Below, one piece after another: positions 9,818 through 22,700 of a stretch of 64,000 nt of DNA. The stretch is from Acorus gramineus. Lineage: Eukaryota > Streptophyta > Magnoliopsida > Acorales > Acoraceae. The notes below the pieces were generated by a model, which saw only the letters and a program-made list of their open reading frames with translations, did not search any database and was not told where the DNA came from. The translations under genes and the position numbers were made by a program. The stretch covers positions 8,632,704 to 8,696,703 of the forward strand of contig CM060847.1 in assembly GCA_030737835.1 (NCBI GenBank), written 5' to 3'. Numbering within the stretch: position 1 is the first letter of the stretch; each line of letters begins with the position of its first letter.

Positions 9818-12800
9818 ATGTCTAAACAAACCAACTTCCTCCCTATCCTCCTCCTCCTCAAACTCCTCCTCCCAACCACTAAAGCTGCAAACAACCCACC
9901 ACAAACAATCACAAACTACCCATTCACATGCACTCCAACCTCCCCCAAATCATGCACTTCCCTCCTCTACCACTCCTCCTCCTCCACCAACAACAACCTC
10001 AACATCAACGACATCGCCTCCCTCTACTCCTCCTCCAACAACTCCCTCATCAAACCATTCATCCGAGCCGACAAAAACGGCTACTTAGTCCCCGTCAATT
10101 GTTCCTGCGAAGCACTCGTCAACGGCACCACCACCACCGCCGCCGCCTACCTCCACCGCACGATCGTCACCACGAATAACGCATCGACGGTCGACGTTGC
10201 ATACAACGGACAGGTTTACAACGCTAGCGATGGGGTTGTGTCGCTGTTTTGTGGGTGTTTGGATTCGGGGGTCACGGTTGTGACTTATACGGTGGAGGCC
10301 AGTGATTCGTTGTACGTGATCGCGCGTACGTTTTCGTCGGATGTTGGGGAGATTGAGAAGTGCAACGAGAGAAGGAATCTGACCGCGTATCCGAACTATA
10401 TTGATGTTGGGTGGGTGCTCTTCGTGCCCTTGGTGAAGGTCCATGGGCCGCCGGCCAATGATAAAGGTTAGTTTAATATTTTCAAAGTTTTTTTTATGAA
10501 AAATGTTACATTCAGTTTTTTTTTTTATTATTATTAACTAAAACTTAGATCAAACATGTTTTTAATTTTTTAGAATAGTAATTAAACAACTTCAAATGAA
10601 GTGTGTGTTTGGATAAAAAATGTATATCCCTCCATTTTGAATTGAATGAATTTATTTTTAATAAATATATGAAAATATTTAATGAGGTGTATATAACGTC
10701 TAACCAGGTATATATATGCTTCAGTACTAGATTTCTAATGAGCTATATAGGATTATATTTTGAACTGAGAAAAAATTTGAGTGTAACAACGCCCTTTTTT
10801 TATTGAGTGCTGATACACTCAGTCCCTTTTACAATCTCATACGCTATGATAACGTAATATATACTACACTATCATAGTGAATGAGTATCTATCATAGTAT
10901 AAGGCGCAAAATTCTTTATCATTTTTTTAATTTGAAAAAAAATACACTAATGTATCTCAGTATATATTTCATTTCATATAATAACATGCAGGGGCGGAAC
11001 CAGGATTTTATATTAGGGGGGCTGATATGAACTCAAAATCTAATCAACAATTTAAATTTTCTATAAACCAAACGAGTTTATAATTCATTTTTAATAAATT
11101 TTATCATAGATATGCAAAAAAATGCAAAAATAGACAAAATATTAAGTTTTTTTTTTCTTCCAGAAAATATGTTATTGAAGCTGTGTTTACGATTCTTTAG
11201 AGAATATAAATCATCTATTATCGAATCTGAGTCGATATTTTCAGTAAAAAAAATTTCAACATAAACAATCATAAAATCTACGAGAAAATCATAGAAGCCA
11301 AGCCGAGCTGTAGCTCCGCCCCTGATAACATGCACTTGATTTGGAGAGTATGTGATTTAAAAAAAAAAAACTGGTGTGGACTACAATTGGCGCTACAATG
11401 GAGCTGAACGTATCATTTTCCTTTTTTATTAGAAATTATTTTTGGATAATGTTTTTTTATTTTAGCAAAAAATTCCATTGAACTATATGCCTCATTAATG
11501 TGCGTATATATTCTTTGGAATTGGGATTGAAAAAAAAAAAACCTTTTTTTTTTTTTTATGTATGAAGTGTGTAACAAGACTCATTATTTTTAGATGTATA
11601 AAGGATCTTATTGGAAAATTTAGATTAATCAATAGAATTATATTCATACAATTAATTGGCTCATGAAAACTAATGTTAGAATTCAATTTTAATTACCTAA
11701 AATGATTTTATTAACAATTTTGTATTTAATGAAAATTTAGTTCTTTTCCTTGTATCATGGTTGGAGAGAGAGAGAGAGAGAGTAAATACCAGGACAAAAA
11801 TATTTAATAAATAAAAAAAAAACAAATAAAAAATAAAAACATTCACATATTAGTATCCAAAATTATAATTAACGAAGGATATGAATTCTAATTATGTTTT
11901 ATGTTATTATTTGAGGGACCATTGAAAATCAATTTGAATTCCATAAGATCCTAATTCTAGTTTGTTTTCTTTTGTGATTTGATTTTGGGTGAATTATCAC
12001 ATTTTCTGTAGATTCTCGATCCGCGTTTGACTTTTCCACTCCGGGATCCAACCAAACGCCAATCCAAACAGTAAACTAAAAAACAGCACAAAATACCATA
12101 TCATCATAATCTAAAAAAAAAGACATTCTTGGTTCATTATGTAAACATATTTTTCATGCTGAATCTATGAGGTTTTGGTTTCTTTTTGTTGGTCTTACCT
12201 GATCAGTTTTAAGCACTTCACTAATATCTGTATTTATATTACTGAACCTCTCCCAACTTGTTCATCCAAAACAAGCAAATCCCAAGACATCCGTGATCAT
12301 TGGCGCGTCGATTACTGTAAGTTTCTTCGCAGCTGGGGTGGTCTTCATGTTCTTCATCAGGAGACGCAAATCTCGACATATTAATGAAAATCCGAAATCA
12401 GTCACCAAAAACAAGAGCAACAAGAACCTCACATCCATGCAAAACCAGTTCCTCCATTTGCAAAACATGGAAGGTCAGAACAATTTCAATATCGCTATGT
12501 TTATATGTTAGATTAAATGGATTTGTCAATGTAACAGATGGTACTCATTTTGAGTCAGAAAGGCCTCTCATATATAACCTGGAGGATGTCGAAGAAGCAA
12601 CAGCAAACTTTGATGAAACGAGAAAGATTGGGCAGGGCGGATATGGGGGCGTATACTTTGGCATGTTAGGGAAGCAAGTATGCCATTTTATGTCCTGCAC
12701 TTTCAATTAGAAGCATTAATTAGTGTGCCTAACAATTAACAATATTGTCGTTCGATCGTAGGAAGTGGCGATAAAGAAAATGAAGTCCAACAAATCCAAG

Positions 12801-14630
12801 GAGTTCTTTGCAGAACTGACAGTCTTGTGCAAGGTTCATCATATAAATGTGGTATGAATTCACACCTTAATTTTTCATAACCACTCATCATATTTATATG
12901 ATGCTTAATGACATGGATATTGATGAATCAACTGTTTAAAGGTTGAGCTCATTGGATATGCAACTGGGGATGATCACCTGTATCTGGTTTACGAGTACGT
13001 CCAGAACGGATCGTTGAGCGATCACCTTCATGACCCACTGTTAAAAGGTCCCTTGGTGTGAATTAGATTTAATAGATTGATCAAGTTTTCAAAAATGATC
13101 ACTGGAGAATCACGAAAACAGGTCATCAGCCTCTTTCATGGAGTGCAAGAACGCAGATCGCGCTCGATGCAGCTAGAGGAATTGAATACATACACGACCA
13201 CACAAAGTCTCAATGCGTGCATCGCGATATAAAGACAAGTAACATACTGTTGGATGGGATACTCCGAGCGAAGGTCTGTTCTTCAACTGTTTCTTTCATT
13301 TTTTCTCCTTTGATTTTCTATAGAAGCTAAATGCCTTACCTGTACAGGTAGCAGATTTTGGTCTTGCAAAGCTTGTTGAACGCACTGGTGAGGGAGATTG
13401 CATTGCAACTCGTTTGGTTGGGACTCCTGGGTACCTTCCACCTGAGTATGTATGGATCTAAACAGCTAATATTCCATAAAAAAAATAATCACTGAACTCT
13501 AATATTATGTGCAAGCAAGCAATCCTGATGCATGCTGGGTTGGATAGATGAACCTTAGGTAGCGTTGGAAACATTTTTTGGCTAACCCAAACGTGTTTCA
13601 AGCGCCCCAAATGGTTGCAGCTTTTAAAGAAAGCTAAAAATAGCTTCTAGTAACAAACAATAAAAAAGAGCTTTCAGGAAAATAACAAATGTATACTAAC
13701 TGGGAATCTAATTTCAAAAACATAAAAAGCTGTATTTTTTAAAAACAGCTTTCCTAACACCACCTTCATATCAAAAATTATGTGCTCCGAATAATTCCAT
13801 TGTTACATGAGAATACAATGCGGCTATTCAAACAATGACATCCCCAGTTGAGATGGAACTAAAGGTTCTCCCAGGCTGCTTGGATGTCACTCTTGAATCT
13901 CAATGACAACATGTACAGGGCACAAAATTTTACTTTCCTGATTTGAGTAGACCTGAGCTTGAGTTGTAACTTCCTGCAGGTCTGTCCGAGAACTTCAAAT
14001 GACTACTAAAAGTGATGTTTTCGCTTTCGGAGTGGTGCTTGCAGAGCTGATAACTGGCCTCCATGCACTGATAGTGGACAACAGAGAAGCTGTCAACATG
14101 AAATCACTAGTTTCAATAGTAAGTCCATACAAATTGACACACCAAGTCATGCAGTTTAATTTCCATCAAGAGATCATTGGATTCTAATCTACGAAATTTC
14201 ACAAATATTTAGTTATGATGGGAGTCACCATCATATTATCTTGACATATGTTTTTGCGCCTTTTTTAAAAATTTGAATTTTATTTTGCCAGATATATGCA
14301 ACATTCTGTGAAGAAAATCCTCAGAGTGCTTTAGAAGGCATTATTGATGGAAATCTCAAAGGCAGCTATCCAGTGGAGGAGGTTTTTAAGGTTAGTCCGG
14401 CATATTTGGACTGGTAGACTTTTTCTTCCCAGTGATTGATTTTTGCATTGCCTCACCCAATGCAGGTGGCCGAACTTTCTGCATGGTGTCTAAATGAAGA
14501 CGCGGTGAACAGACCAGAGATGCATGAAATAGTCATGAAGCTCTCTCAGATTGTGACGGCCTCCATAGAATGGGAGGCCTCACTTGGAGGCGACAGTCAA
14601 GTCTTCAGTGGCCTCTTCAATGGAAGATGA
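9818..14630 (+). CDS. LysM receptor-like kinase (LYK3/At1g51940 type)
   Basis: Ten exons (9818-10466, 12276-12473, 12538-12677, 12762-12851, 12942-13047, 13122-13273, 13348-13445, 13980-14118, 14292-14390, 14466-14630) join in phase to 611 aa. It has a signal peptide (about 1-23) and an extracellular LysM region with CxC pairs at 95-97 and 145-147. A clear third LysM (about 157-205) precedes a transmembrane helix at about 222-243. The Ser/Thr kinase domain has a Gly loop (GQGGYG, 314-319), Lys334 in VAIK, Glu347, HRD (428-430) and DFG (448-450), so it should be active. The C-terminus [19 protein letters not shown] is the signature of this subfamily. Such receptors sit in the plasma membrane and sense N-acetylglucosamine-type or other microbial glycans; the ligand here is not known. 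An upstream in-frame ATG at 9761 would bury the signal peptide, so 9818 was chosen. Exon 1 is C-rich. Confidence 0.93.
10504..10788 (-). repeat. AT-rich inverted-repeat element, family A, in LysM kinase intron 1
   Basis: Ends are TGTTACATTCAG and GAGTGTAAC. The interior matches the other family A copies in the opposite orientation (GAATGAATTTATTTTTAATAA near 10640). It begins about 40 bp inside the 1.8-kb first intron. Confidence 0.5.
10989..11324. mobile_element. hAT-type MITE with perfect target duplication
   Basis: A 336-bp element with terminal inverted repeats CAGGGGCGGAACCAG at the left and CTGTAGCTCCGCCCCTG at the right. It is flanked on both sides by the identical 8-bp duplication ATAACATG (10981-10988 and 11325-11332). 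An 8-bp duplication with CAGGGGCGGA ends is diagnostic of hAT elements. It lies in intron 1 of the LysM kinase gene. It encodes no transposase, so it was moved in trans. Confidence 0.88.
13558..13764. mobile_element. Short MITE in LysM kinase intron 7
   Basis: The left end GGTAGCGTTGGAAAC and the right end (reverse complement GGTGGTGTTAGGAAAGC) form inverted repeats of about 15 bp around 207 bp. The interior has mirrored AGCTTT/AAAGCT blocks. Flanks are TTA and TTC, which would fit a decayed Harbinger/Tourist 3-bp duplication. The superfamily call is tentative. Confidence 0.5.
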
Positions 14631-15166
14631 GAATCAGGAGGCTCAAGCTTAATCATTATAATTGCTACTTATTCGGTTTGGATGGCTATTTGTGATGAAT
14701 TATGAAGTCCACCGCTTGTGTCATGACTAACCTATCTGCTATAACAATAATCAAGGATTTGTAGCGCAATAGTAATAAGACTGACGTCAAAGTGGTGGGA
14801 TGATCAAACAATTCAAATGTATCTTGACCAGTTCATTGCAATGAAATTGTAACCTACAAGGCTACAATGAACACGCATCAATACAACAGGTCATCTCAGG
14901 AAAAATAACAAACAAATATATGAAGAAGATCTGATTGTCAGAAAAACTCTTAAATGTCCCCATTCAACTTTATAAATTAAAAGCACTTCAGACAATATTT
15001 GACAAATAATTCGCTAACAATTCATCACCACTGTACATTTACAACATATCCTACTTAATTTTTTTTTGAGATACTTTGGACCGCTTTCTTTTAGGCAAAA
15101 ATCATGGACTGGGTATTATACCTCAGAAAGGGTAACTGACCTTGAATCATCCAGATACACGAATGG
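14631..15166. other. Convergent intergenic gap (kinase 3' / APRF1 3')
   Basis: 536 bp between two convergent stop codons. It should hold both 3' untranslated regions. No repeat or extra gene is visible. Confidence 0.6.
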
Positions 15167-18100
15167 TTATTCTCTTGCATCGGCATTGACGTTGCCAGAT
15201 TCTTCACTGGGTTTTGAATAATTAGGAATCCAAAATGCAAGAACGGTAGATGCAGCTGCAAACATAGCTCGACGCGGAGCCCATTTCAAGCAGTTCACAA
15301 CTCCAATGTAGCTGTTCCAGCATGCAACCTGTAGAGGATATCAGTGTCTCATGGCTTCCATTGCATACTTGCTTTGAGCAATCATAAAAGCTTGCATAAA
15401 GTTTGCATTCGGCCCTCAATTGCAATTAGCAAATAAAATATTCAAACAAGGGAATTTAGATGGCAATTCTATGCAAGTTGAGGAGTGAATGATTGAAATT
15501 TGTAACAGTAAAAGGATTCAGACCTCCTGACACTTGTGCATGGGAAAATTTGGAAAGTGGCAAAATTGATGGCCAAATTGGATATGAGGCCTTCTTCCTG
15601 ATTTGGGAGATTACTTGAGTAGGGTGTGGAATCTCAAACTCACTAATTAGTAAGTGAGATGAAGTTTCTAAGCAGATGCACTACATAACTATGGCATGCA
15701 TAAAGACCTAAAAAGAGCACAGTCCAGATACACATATATGTCAGAGCGCATCTCTGTGTGCATCATTGCAGCCATGCTATGCAACTATCTAGATCACATC
15801 ATTTCCCTATGTTAGATCAGGCATCCAAGAAAGGGTTTGCTTTGGTAAAGGATAAGCTCAATTATACCTCTTTTTGTAAGCTGATACTCCATGCATGCAA
15901 TGTCCCATCTCCAGAGCCTGCAACAAGTAGATAATAAACTTCATATGACCAAAATTTCATATTAGACTTTGTGATAGGGTGATGACAAACAACATTAAAA
16001 TGCTGTGAAGAAAAATGACGTATAGGCATAGTTCAAAACCATGTGTGGACCGCATATGCGGTGGGGCCCGCATATGACATATGCGGCCGCATGTACCGAA
16101 CATGCGGTCGCACATAGGGTAAGGCAATCGTTTGAACCCCCGTTCGAATTGCGTTCGAACGGCTTTCGAACGGTATGTTGCCGTTCGAATTACCGTTCGA
16201 ACGACAATCCGAACTCAGAGGTAGGTTTTACCGTTCGAAGTCAGTTCGAACGGAACTTTGAACACCCTCTTACTGTTCGAAGTTTGTTCGAACTGAATTC
16301 GAACGGTAAGAGACCGTTTGAATTCCGTTTGAACTGAATTCGAACGTGCCGCATATTGGGGGGGAATGTGCGCCCGGGGGCGCACATCAGCATGTGCGGC
16401 CGTACGTACACTTCAAACTATGCGTACAGGTATATATCCTGAAACTTCATCATAGTTTTAATTCATTTATAATCATGCATAAATTGTTAATTTATTACTG
16501 GAACACCAATATCTTTTCCTTTTTTTCACCAAAGGAACACCAATGTCATCAACATCTCAATTTCTCTAACCGCTTAGAAGTAGAACCAGCACTCTCTGCA
16601 ATCGTAAAAGTAACCAATATCCACAATCTAACAGTAAGGTGGTGAACCACACATTAGTAAACTGATTGCTACTGGTAAACAATGATTCTATTCTAGAAAT
16701 AGAGAAACAAAATGAAAGATGGGAGAAAAGGTAGGCTATATCTTGTTGATTTGAAGAAGTGGAAATGAATGAAATTAGAAGAAAAGAAAGGAAAAGGAAC
16801 TATGAGATACTTAAACAATTAACATTCGTAACCATTAATATCAGACAACATTGGAAAATTATTTAAACTGCTCTTCAAAGAAAAGGAATTTATTTTTCAA
16901 ATAAAATATTGATTTTGAAACTCAAATTCATTTTTTACATTAACATGCAGTTAATATAAAAAATTCCTATGATTCATATTAATATTAGAAATTAAGAGAA
17001 CAAAGGGGATGAAAATGAGAATGAAGAGGAAATGATCATACAAATCAACATGCCTTTTTAGACTGATTGTCAGAAGGCCTAAAATATACTCCTACTGAAC
17101 ATTGGGAGATGAATTGTTAAGATTTATCCTGAAGCTAGAAAACCAATTAACAGCTAGATTGTCTTTATAATTTCATAAATGGAAAGCAGGAAAATTCATT
17201 TAAAGGAAGAGTGGCGCATTACTGATTACAACTTAAGCAGAACATTTTATGTGATATTGCTTGCATACAAACAATGGAAATACAATACTGAAAATTTTTG
17301 TGACCTGAAACGACATATTGTCCATCTGGAGTAAATGTTGCTTCAATTGTTGAACTGGGGGATGGTTCCAAGTTGAATCCACATCGCTGCATAAAAGAAC
17401 AAACCAAAACCATAATATTGTCTATTCTCAATAGTCTCCACAATGTTTAAAAAGTATGTCCTATCAGCTCATTGCCATGCATTTTTTTTAAAATGAAAAA
17501 AAAAAAGAGCTCCATATAGACAACAGAATTCCTATAATTACAAGATATGTACACAAGCCCTCTCCAGATATATATAAATGTAAGTCCACACAGAAAATGC
17601 TTCTGCATACTCTTTTCCATTTTCTATAAGTACTTTCCAAATAATGGTTAGATCAAAATTTCAATTGATTGTTAACTTCTGCATTCCATGTTAGATTAAC
17701 TGAGTGGATCTTGATGCAGTTTTAAGTTTCAACACATCATTACAAAGTCATTACTTCAAGCAGAATGCTACACATACAGTATGTGAATTCAGATACATGA
17801 ACAAACCTTATCCCCTCCATAGGCATCAAGAACATATATATTGTTATTTGTAGTCGTCAAAAGCATAGACTTGCCATCATTGCTAAACTTGATATCGCAA
17901 ACCTCGGCTGTATCTCCACCCACTAAAAAAGTATCAAATGGGCCCTACATTGGGAAAGGAAAAAAGTGAGTGACCACAAAAAACAAACTGGAGTGAGAAC
18001 TTGATGCCTGCAGAATTATTAAGGACCTTGTCATAGGAACGGGAATCAAACAACTTTATAGCTCCCCCTTCCATTGCTACTGCAAAAACAAGTCCTTGCT

Positions 18101-19295
18101 GATCATATGCCACGGTAGGCCTACCTCGTAAACGCATTATTCCCTAAAAGCTAAGAAGTAATCATGAGTCATAGTAATATGTATTTTTCAAAAGGTAACA
18201 CAATTGGCTGTCCTGAAACTTATTTGAAAAGCATTCTTTAAGGATATTAGAAATTATTTTTTCTAGAAAAATCCAACCTGACATGCATTTACTCGAAGAT
18301 CCCATATTCTCACGCTGTGGTCTAAGGAACCCGACATGAAACTGTCATTGATAGGGGACATGCAGAGGGAAACAACCCTGGATCGAAAATTCAGGAGCTA
18401 TAGCATTGAAGAACAATATGTACAGCTGATACTCGAAAATCAATTCACCAAGGTGATGCAAAAGACTCAAGTGATCAGTACCTCTCCTTGTGCCCTTTAA
18501 AATAGCGAAGACACCGATTGTCATACAATGAAAGATAACGCAACGATTCTGGCAAAGGGGAAAACCAAAAACAATGACAACCAATTCAATTAAAACCATA
18601 AATACACAAACAACAACAATGAGAACAAACCTCCGGTGGAATCCAAATTATATCTTGAAGAGCATATGATTGAGCTTGGATGGTGAGTAAAGCACAATCG
18701 ATCAGCTCCATGCTTCTTATGGAATGTGGTCTTCAACAGCCTGCAACTCTTCAAGGACCATTATACTCAAATATAATACATTCTCTGAATTTTTTTAAAA
18801 GAAAATCAGAAGTGCAACAATGTTATCAATTTTACAACATGACAAATCATGCATCAACATCAACATATATCACTCACTTGGCATTCGCTATATCGTAAAG
18901 ACGGACAGAGTCATCCTCGCCGGCGGTTATCAACAAATCCTCCGTGCGGTGGAAATCTATCGAATTGATCTTCCCAGCCTACAAATCAGAATCCACACAC
19001 AAACTTTCACTATTTTCCAATGACCACAACATCTTCACAGCGTAATAAATAAATAAATAATTAAATTCAAAACCAAAAAAACAATGGTAAATAATGTTTT
19101 ATCAAACCTAGAAAAATATCTACGATGTTGATTTCATGATTTTCCCACAATTGTTCAGGTTGAAAAATTGAGAACCAAAAAAAAAAAGAACAGAAAACGT
19201 AGGCCGATGGTGTCGAGACTCACGTTGTCATCAAAGACGGCTCCAACAGACATACAACGTACGGCCTCTTCGTCCAGTTCCGCCATTGACGACAT
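15167..19295 (-). CDS. WD40 protein APRF1 (SWD2/WDR82 homologue)
   Basis: Ten exons, listed 5' to 3' on the minus strand (19295-19224, 18978-18878, 18740-18631, 18548-18482, 18377-18278, 18143-18027, 17944-17807, 17386-17305, 15917-15868, 15328-15167), join in phase to 332 aa. The length fits Arabidopsis ANTHESIS PROMOTING FACTOR 1 and yeast Swd2. Recognisable blocks include [87 protein letters not shown] and [20 protein letters not shown]. The protein forms a WD40 propeller. In the family it serves COMPASS-like H3K4 methyltransferase and 3'-end/termination complexes in the nucleus and promotes flowering in Arabidopsis. A second ATG three codons in (19286) could also serve as start. The penultimate intron (15918-17304) is large and holds a GC-rich palindromic element. 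Confidence 0.93.
16026..16423. mobile_element. GC-rich MITE-like element packed with TTCGAA palindromes
   Basis: A GC-rich block of about 398 bp in an AT-rich intron. It is bounded by GCATAGTTCAAAA at the left and TTCAAACTATGC at the right, which are inverted repeats. Just inside, GCATATGCGG/GGCCGCATG sequences on the left face CATGTGCGGCCG on the right, extending the imperfect inverted repeat to about 35 bp. Between 16134 and 16350 there are eleven TTCGAA hexamers, many as GTTCGAACGG. Flanks GTATAG and GTACAG may be a decayed target duplication. No protein is encoded. I do not recognise the family. Confidence 0.5.
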
Positions 19296-19783
19296 CTTCA
19301 CAAGACGCAAATCTTTCTTTTTAGGGCTTTAAAGGGTTTTAGGAGAAATACAAATCGTAATATATATAGCTTACGTTAGCTTTGGAAAATCACGATCAGC
19401 GAAGGTGAGGAACACCGAATGGGCGGTCTTGATTCTAGATCGAGAACATAAGCGTTAAGTCTTGTGTTCATGCGGAACACACACCACTTATCGAGCACTG
19501 TCGGTATAAAACACCGAAAAAGCTAGCTTCTTTTTCTAATTTTGCTTCTTCTTCTTCATGTGCGTTTCGGACATCATAAACAGATCGCGAAAGTCGTCAA
19601 ATCCTCGCTTTTCCGGCAAATCATAAAATGCAGTCTCTGAAAAGCTGGGCTTTGGAGAGGAATATCGAATGAGGCAGTGATGGAAACCCTAAAAACGCTC
19701 GCTCGCCTTTGATGATCTGACAAGATTGAAGTCCGGATCTGCATCGGCGGCCTCCGTATCTGATCCCGAGAACCCTAGATCGG
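19296..19783. promoter_or_regulatory. Shared divergent promoter region of APRF1 and AP-1 mu
   Basis: 488 bp separate the two start codons. Telo-box-like motifs occur on each gene's leader side: AGGGTTTTAGG at 19333-19343 (reverse of CCTAAAACCCT, APRF1 side) and AAACCCTAA at 19684-19692 (AP-1 mu side). Such motifs near start sites are common in plant housekeeping genes. A TATA-like ATATATATAG lies at about 19361. Whether one bidirectional promoter drives both genes is inference. Confidence 0.5.
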
Positions 19784-22700
19784 ATGGCGGGCGCCGTGTC
19801 GGCGCTCTTCCTCCTCGATATCAAGGGCAGGGTTTTGGTCTGGCGGGACTTCCGTGGCGACGTCACCGCCATCCAGGCGGAGCGGTTCTTCACCAAGCTC
19901 ATCGAGAAGGAGGTGAGAGAGATATTCGATCTGTACTTGGAATTTCAAGTCAATTCGGACTATTTGGTTCGTTTTTTCGGATATTTTGTCACGAATCTGT
20001 TATATGGCTTTGATTAAGTGTCATTTTATCTGTTTTGGCTTTGCTCTTGAACGAGAATGTCAACTGAATTTGGGAAATTTTAGCATATTTTAGGTTAATA
20101 AGAATATTTTAGAGCACAATGATTATCAAATCCTTTTTGTTATGGCGAAATTTGGAAGATTTTATTCGGTTTAATCGATCTATATAACAGGGTGATCAAG
20201 AATCTCAAAATCCGGTGGTATATGATAATGGCGTCACGTACATGTTCATACAGCACAACAATGTTTTCTTGATGACGGCAACAAGGCAGAACTGCAATGC
20301 TGCAAGCGTTCTCCTATTTTTGCATCGTGTTGTTGATGTAAGGATCTCATTGTAACTTACTTTTATGTTGGGTTCAGAATTTATGTTAAAGATTTGTTGA
20401 AATGTGAGGATTTTAAGAATTTTATGTCTCTATTGGCAGGTATTTAAGCATTATTTTGAAGAATTGGAAGAGGAATCTTTAAGAGATAACTTTGTTGTAG
20501 TGGTGAGGGATCAATTTATGCTTTGATTTCATGTGCTTTACTGGATATTCATACCTCTTTAATTTGTGAAATTGCCGTGGTTTTGCTTTATGGCAGTATG
20601 AGTTACTTGATGAGATGATGGACTTTGGGTACCCGCAATACACAGAAGCAAAGATCCTCAGTGAGTTTATTAAGACGGATGCTTACAGGATGGAAGTAAC
20701 GCAGCGTCCTCCAATGGCCGTAACAAACGCCGTCTCATGGAGAAGTGAAGGGATCCGCTACAAGAAAAACGAGGTAGGGGATCGAATGTTCTTCTTTCTG
20801 AAAGAAAAAACATTTATGATAAAGTCCTTTTTGTTGCTTGCAATATATTATCTTTGACTAGAATTATTCAAATTCAGGTTTTCTTGGATGTTGTTGAAAG
20901 CGTCAATATTCTTGTGAACAGCAATGGGCAAATTATTCGATCAGATGTTGTTGGGGCATTGAAAATGAGAACATATCTGAGGTGCACTATTCTAGCACTT
21001 TGTTTCCAACATGTAATATTTCTAGTCAATTTAAAGTAGTTTCATAATCAAAATAAGAAGGCGTTGACTACACTGAGAGCAATATCTCTAAAGATGATGA
21101 TCACGCCAATAAAACAATACAATATGATTGTGTATTTATTTATTTTAAAAATTTGGATAAAATAATGTCCTAGTCCTCTGGTTAGTAAATGCAAAGTGGG
21201 CATGCTGTATTGGAAAGACCTAGTGTGACAAACCTTGAATCCTTGTAGCTATATATTTAAGATTAAAGGTTTCCTAATCCATTCTTAACCGGCAGGGAAT
21301 CTATTTAAAATGGATGCTCATCTTTCGTGAATCTTTTGGTAATCACATCTTCGGTGGGAAATTTCACCATTTGAGGTGGAGGTCATTGGGATGGGATTTA
21401 GGTCCATTTCTTTCTTCAACGTAGAGCTTGTGGTGGCTGATGGAGGAAACCTATTGTCATGTGCAGGGACAGCAGAATAGAATATAATCTGTGTGTAGCC
21501 TTTTTTTGTTGAAATCATTGGTAAAATCAAAATGTCAGACTGTCTTGATAGTCCCTATGCTCAGATGGTTTTTGACACGTGGACAAATTTTGTTTTTTTT
21601 TTTAGAGGAAAGACAAATGTTGTTATCAGCTTCCTTGTAATATATCACTTATCAAAAAATAAAGGCAGTTTGATCTGTGTGCTTTCTGTGGCTCATTTGC
21701 ACTCTCTCCTTCCTCTGCAATCGTAGTTGACTGAATTCACCCAATAATGTAATGCATTATTAATAATAAAATAGCAAGGTGTCAGGGTTCTGGCCATAAA
21801 AATGACACAAAAAACATGAGTCCTATTAAACACGGTAGTAGCTCCACATCAAACCAAATTTCACACAAATTGCTGAAATTGAAATTAGGTTGTGGACATG
21901 ATGAATTGTTGAGATGTGTAGTGCCAGCAGCTTTGGTTTTTTGTGGGTTTGAAACTATGAAGTTAGACATTAAACTATTGAAGTCTAGATATGAAGAAAC
22001 TTGAGCATGTGATTCTCTTCTTATAGAATCAAGCATGCTTGTCAATTCTGCATTCCACACAGAGAATATTAATGTACCTTTGCAAAAAGTAGATGATAAA
22101 GATTTGACTTGTGCACCTTTTTTTTGGCAGTGGCATGCCTGAATGTAAACTTGGCCTCAATGATAGAGTGCTTTTGGAAGCTCAAGGTAGATCGACAAAG
22201 GGGAAAGCAATTGATTTGGATGACATCAAATTTCATCAGTATGCTGCCAACTTTTTCTTATTTAGTTATACTTTTTGGGTGCTTATCCCACTTTGACTTT
22301 TATTCTTAGTGCAACTGTAATGCTGAGTTGACTTTTGCTCCAGGTGTGTGCGTCTGGCACGGTTTGAAAATGATAGGACAATATCCTTCATTCCACCTGA
22401 TGGGGCCTTCGATCTGATGACATACAGACTCAGTACTCAGGTTTACCATCTGTTTGTGCAGTTTTATTTCCCTATTGCATCCTTCCATCCAATTCATGAA
22501 GTCTTGTTTGTTTGTTATAGTCGTGTTTTAAATATCTAAATTTTACATAATTTTTATTTGCCTGTCTATTTGTTCTTTTAGGTGAAACCTCTTATCTGGG
22601 TTGAAGCTCAAGTTGAGAGACACTCGAGAAGCCGTATGGAGATCATGGTCAAGGCAAGGAGCCAGTTCAAAGAACGAAGGTAAGCTTTGGATGCTTCCAC

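Noticed and set aside
10085-10444. 119-residue minus-strand open frame in the LysM kinase exon 1
   Set aside because: Antisense shadow of a C-rich exon; the plus strand carries the clear LysM/CxC pattern.
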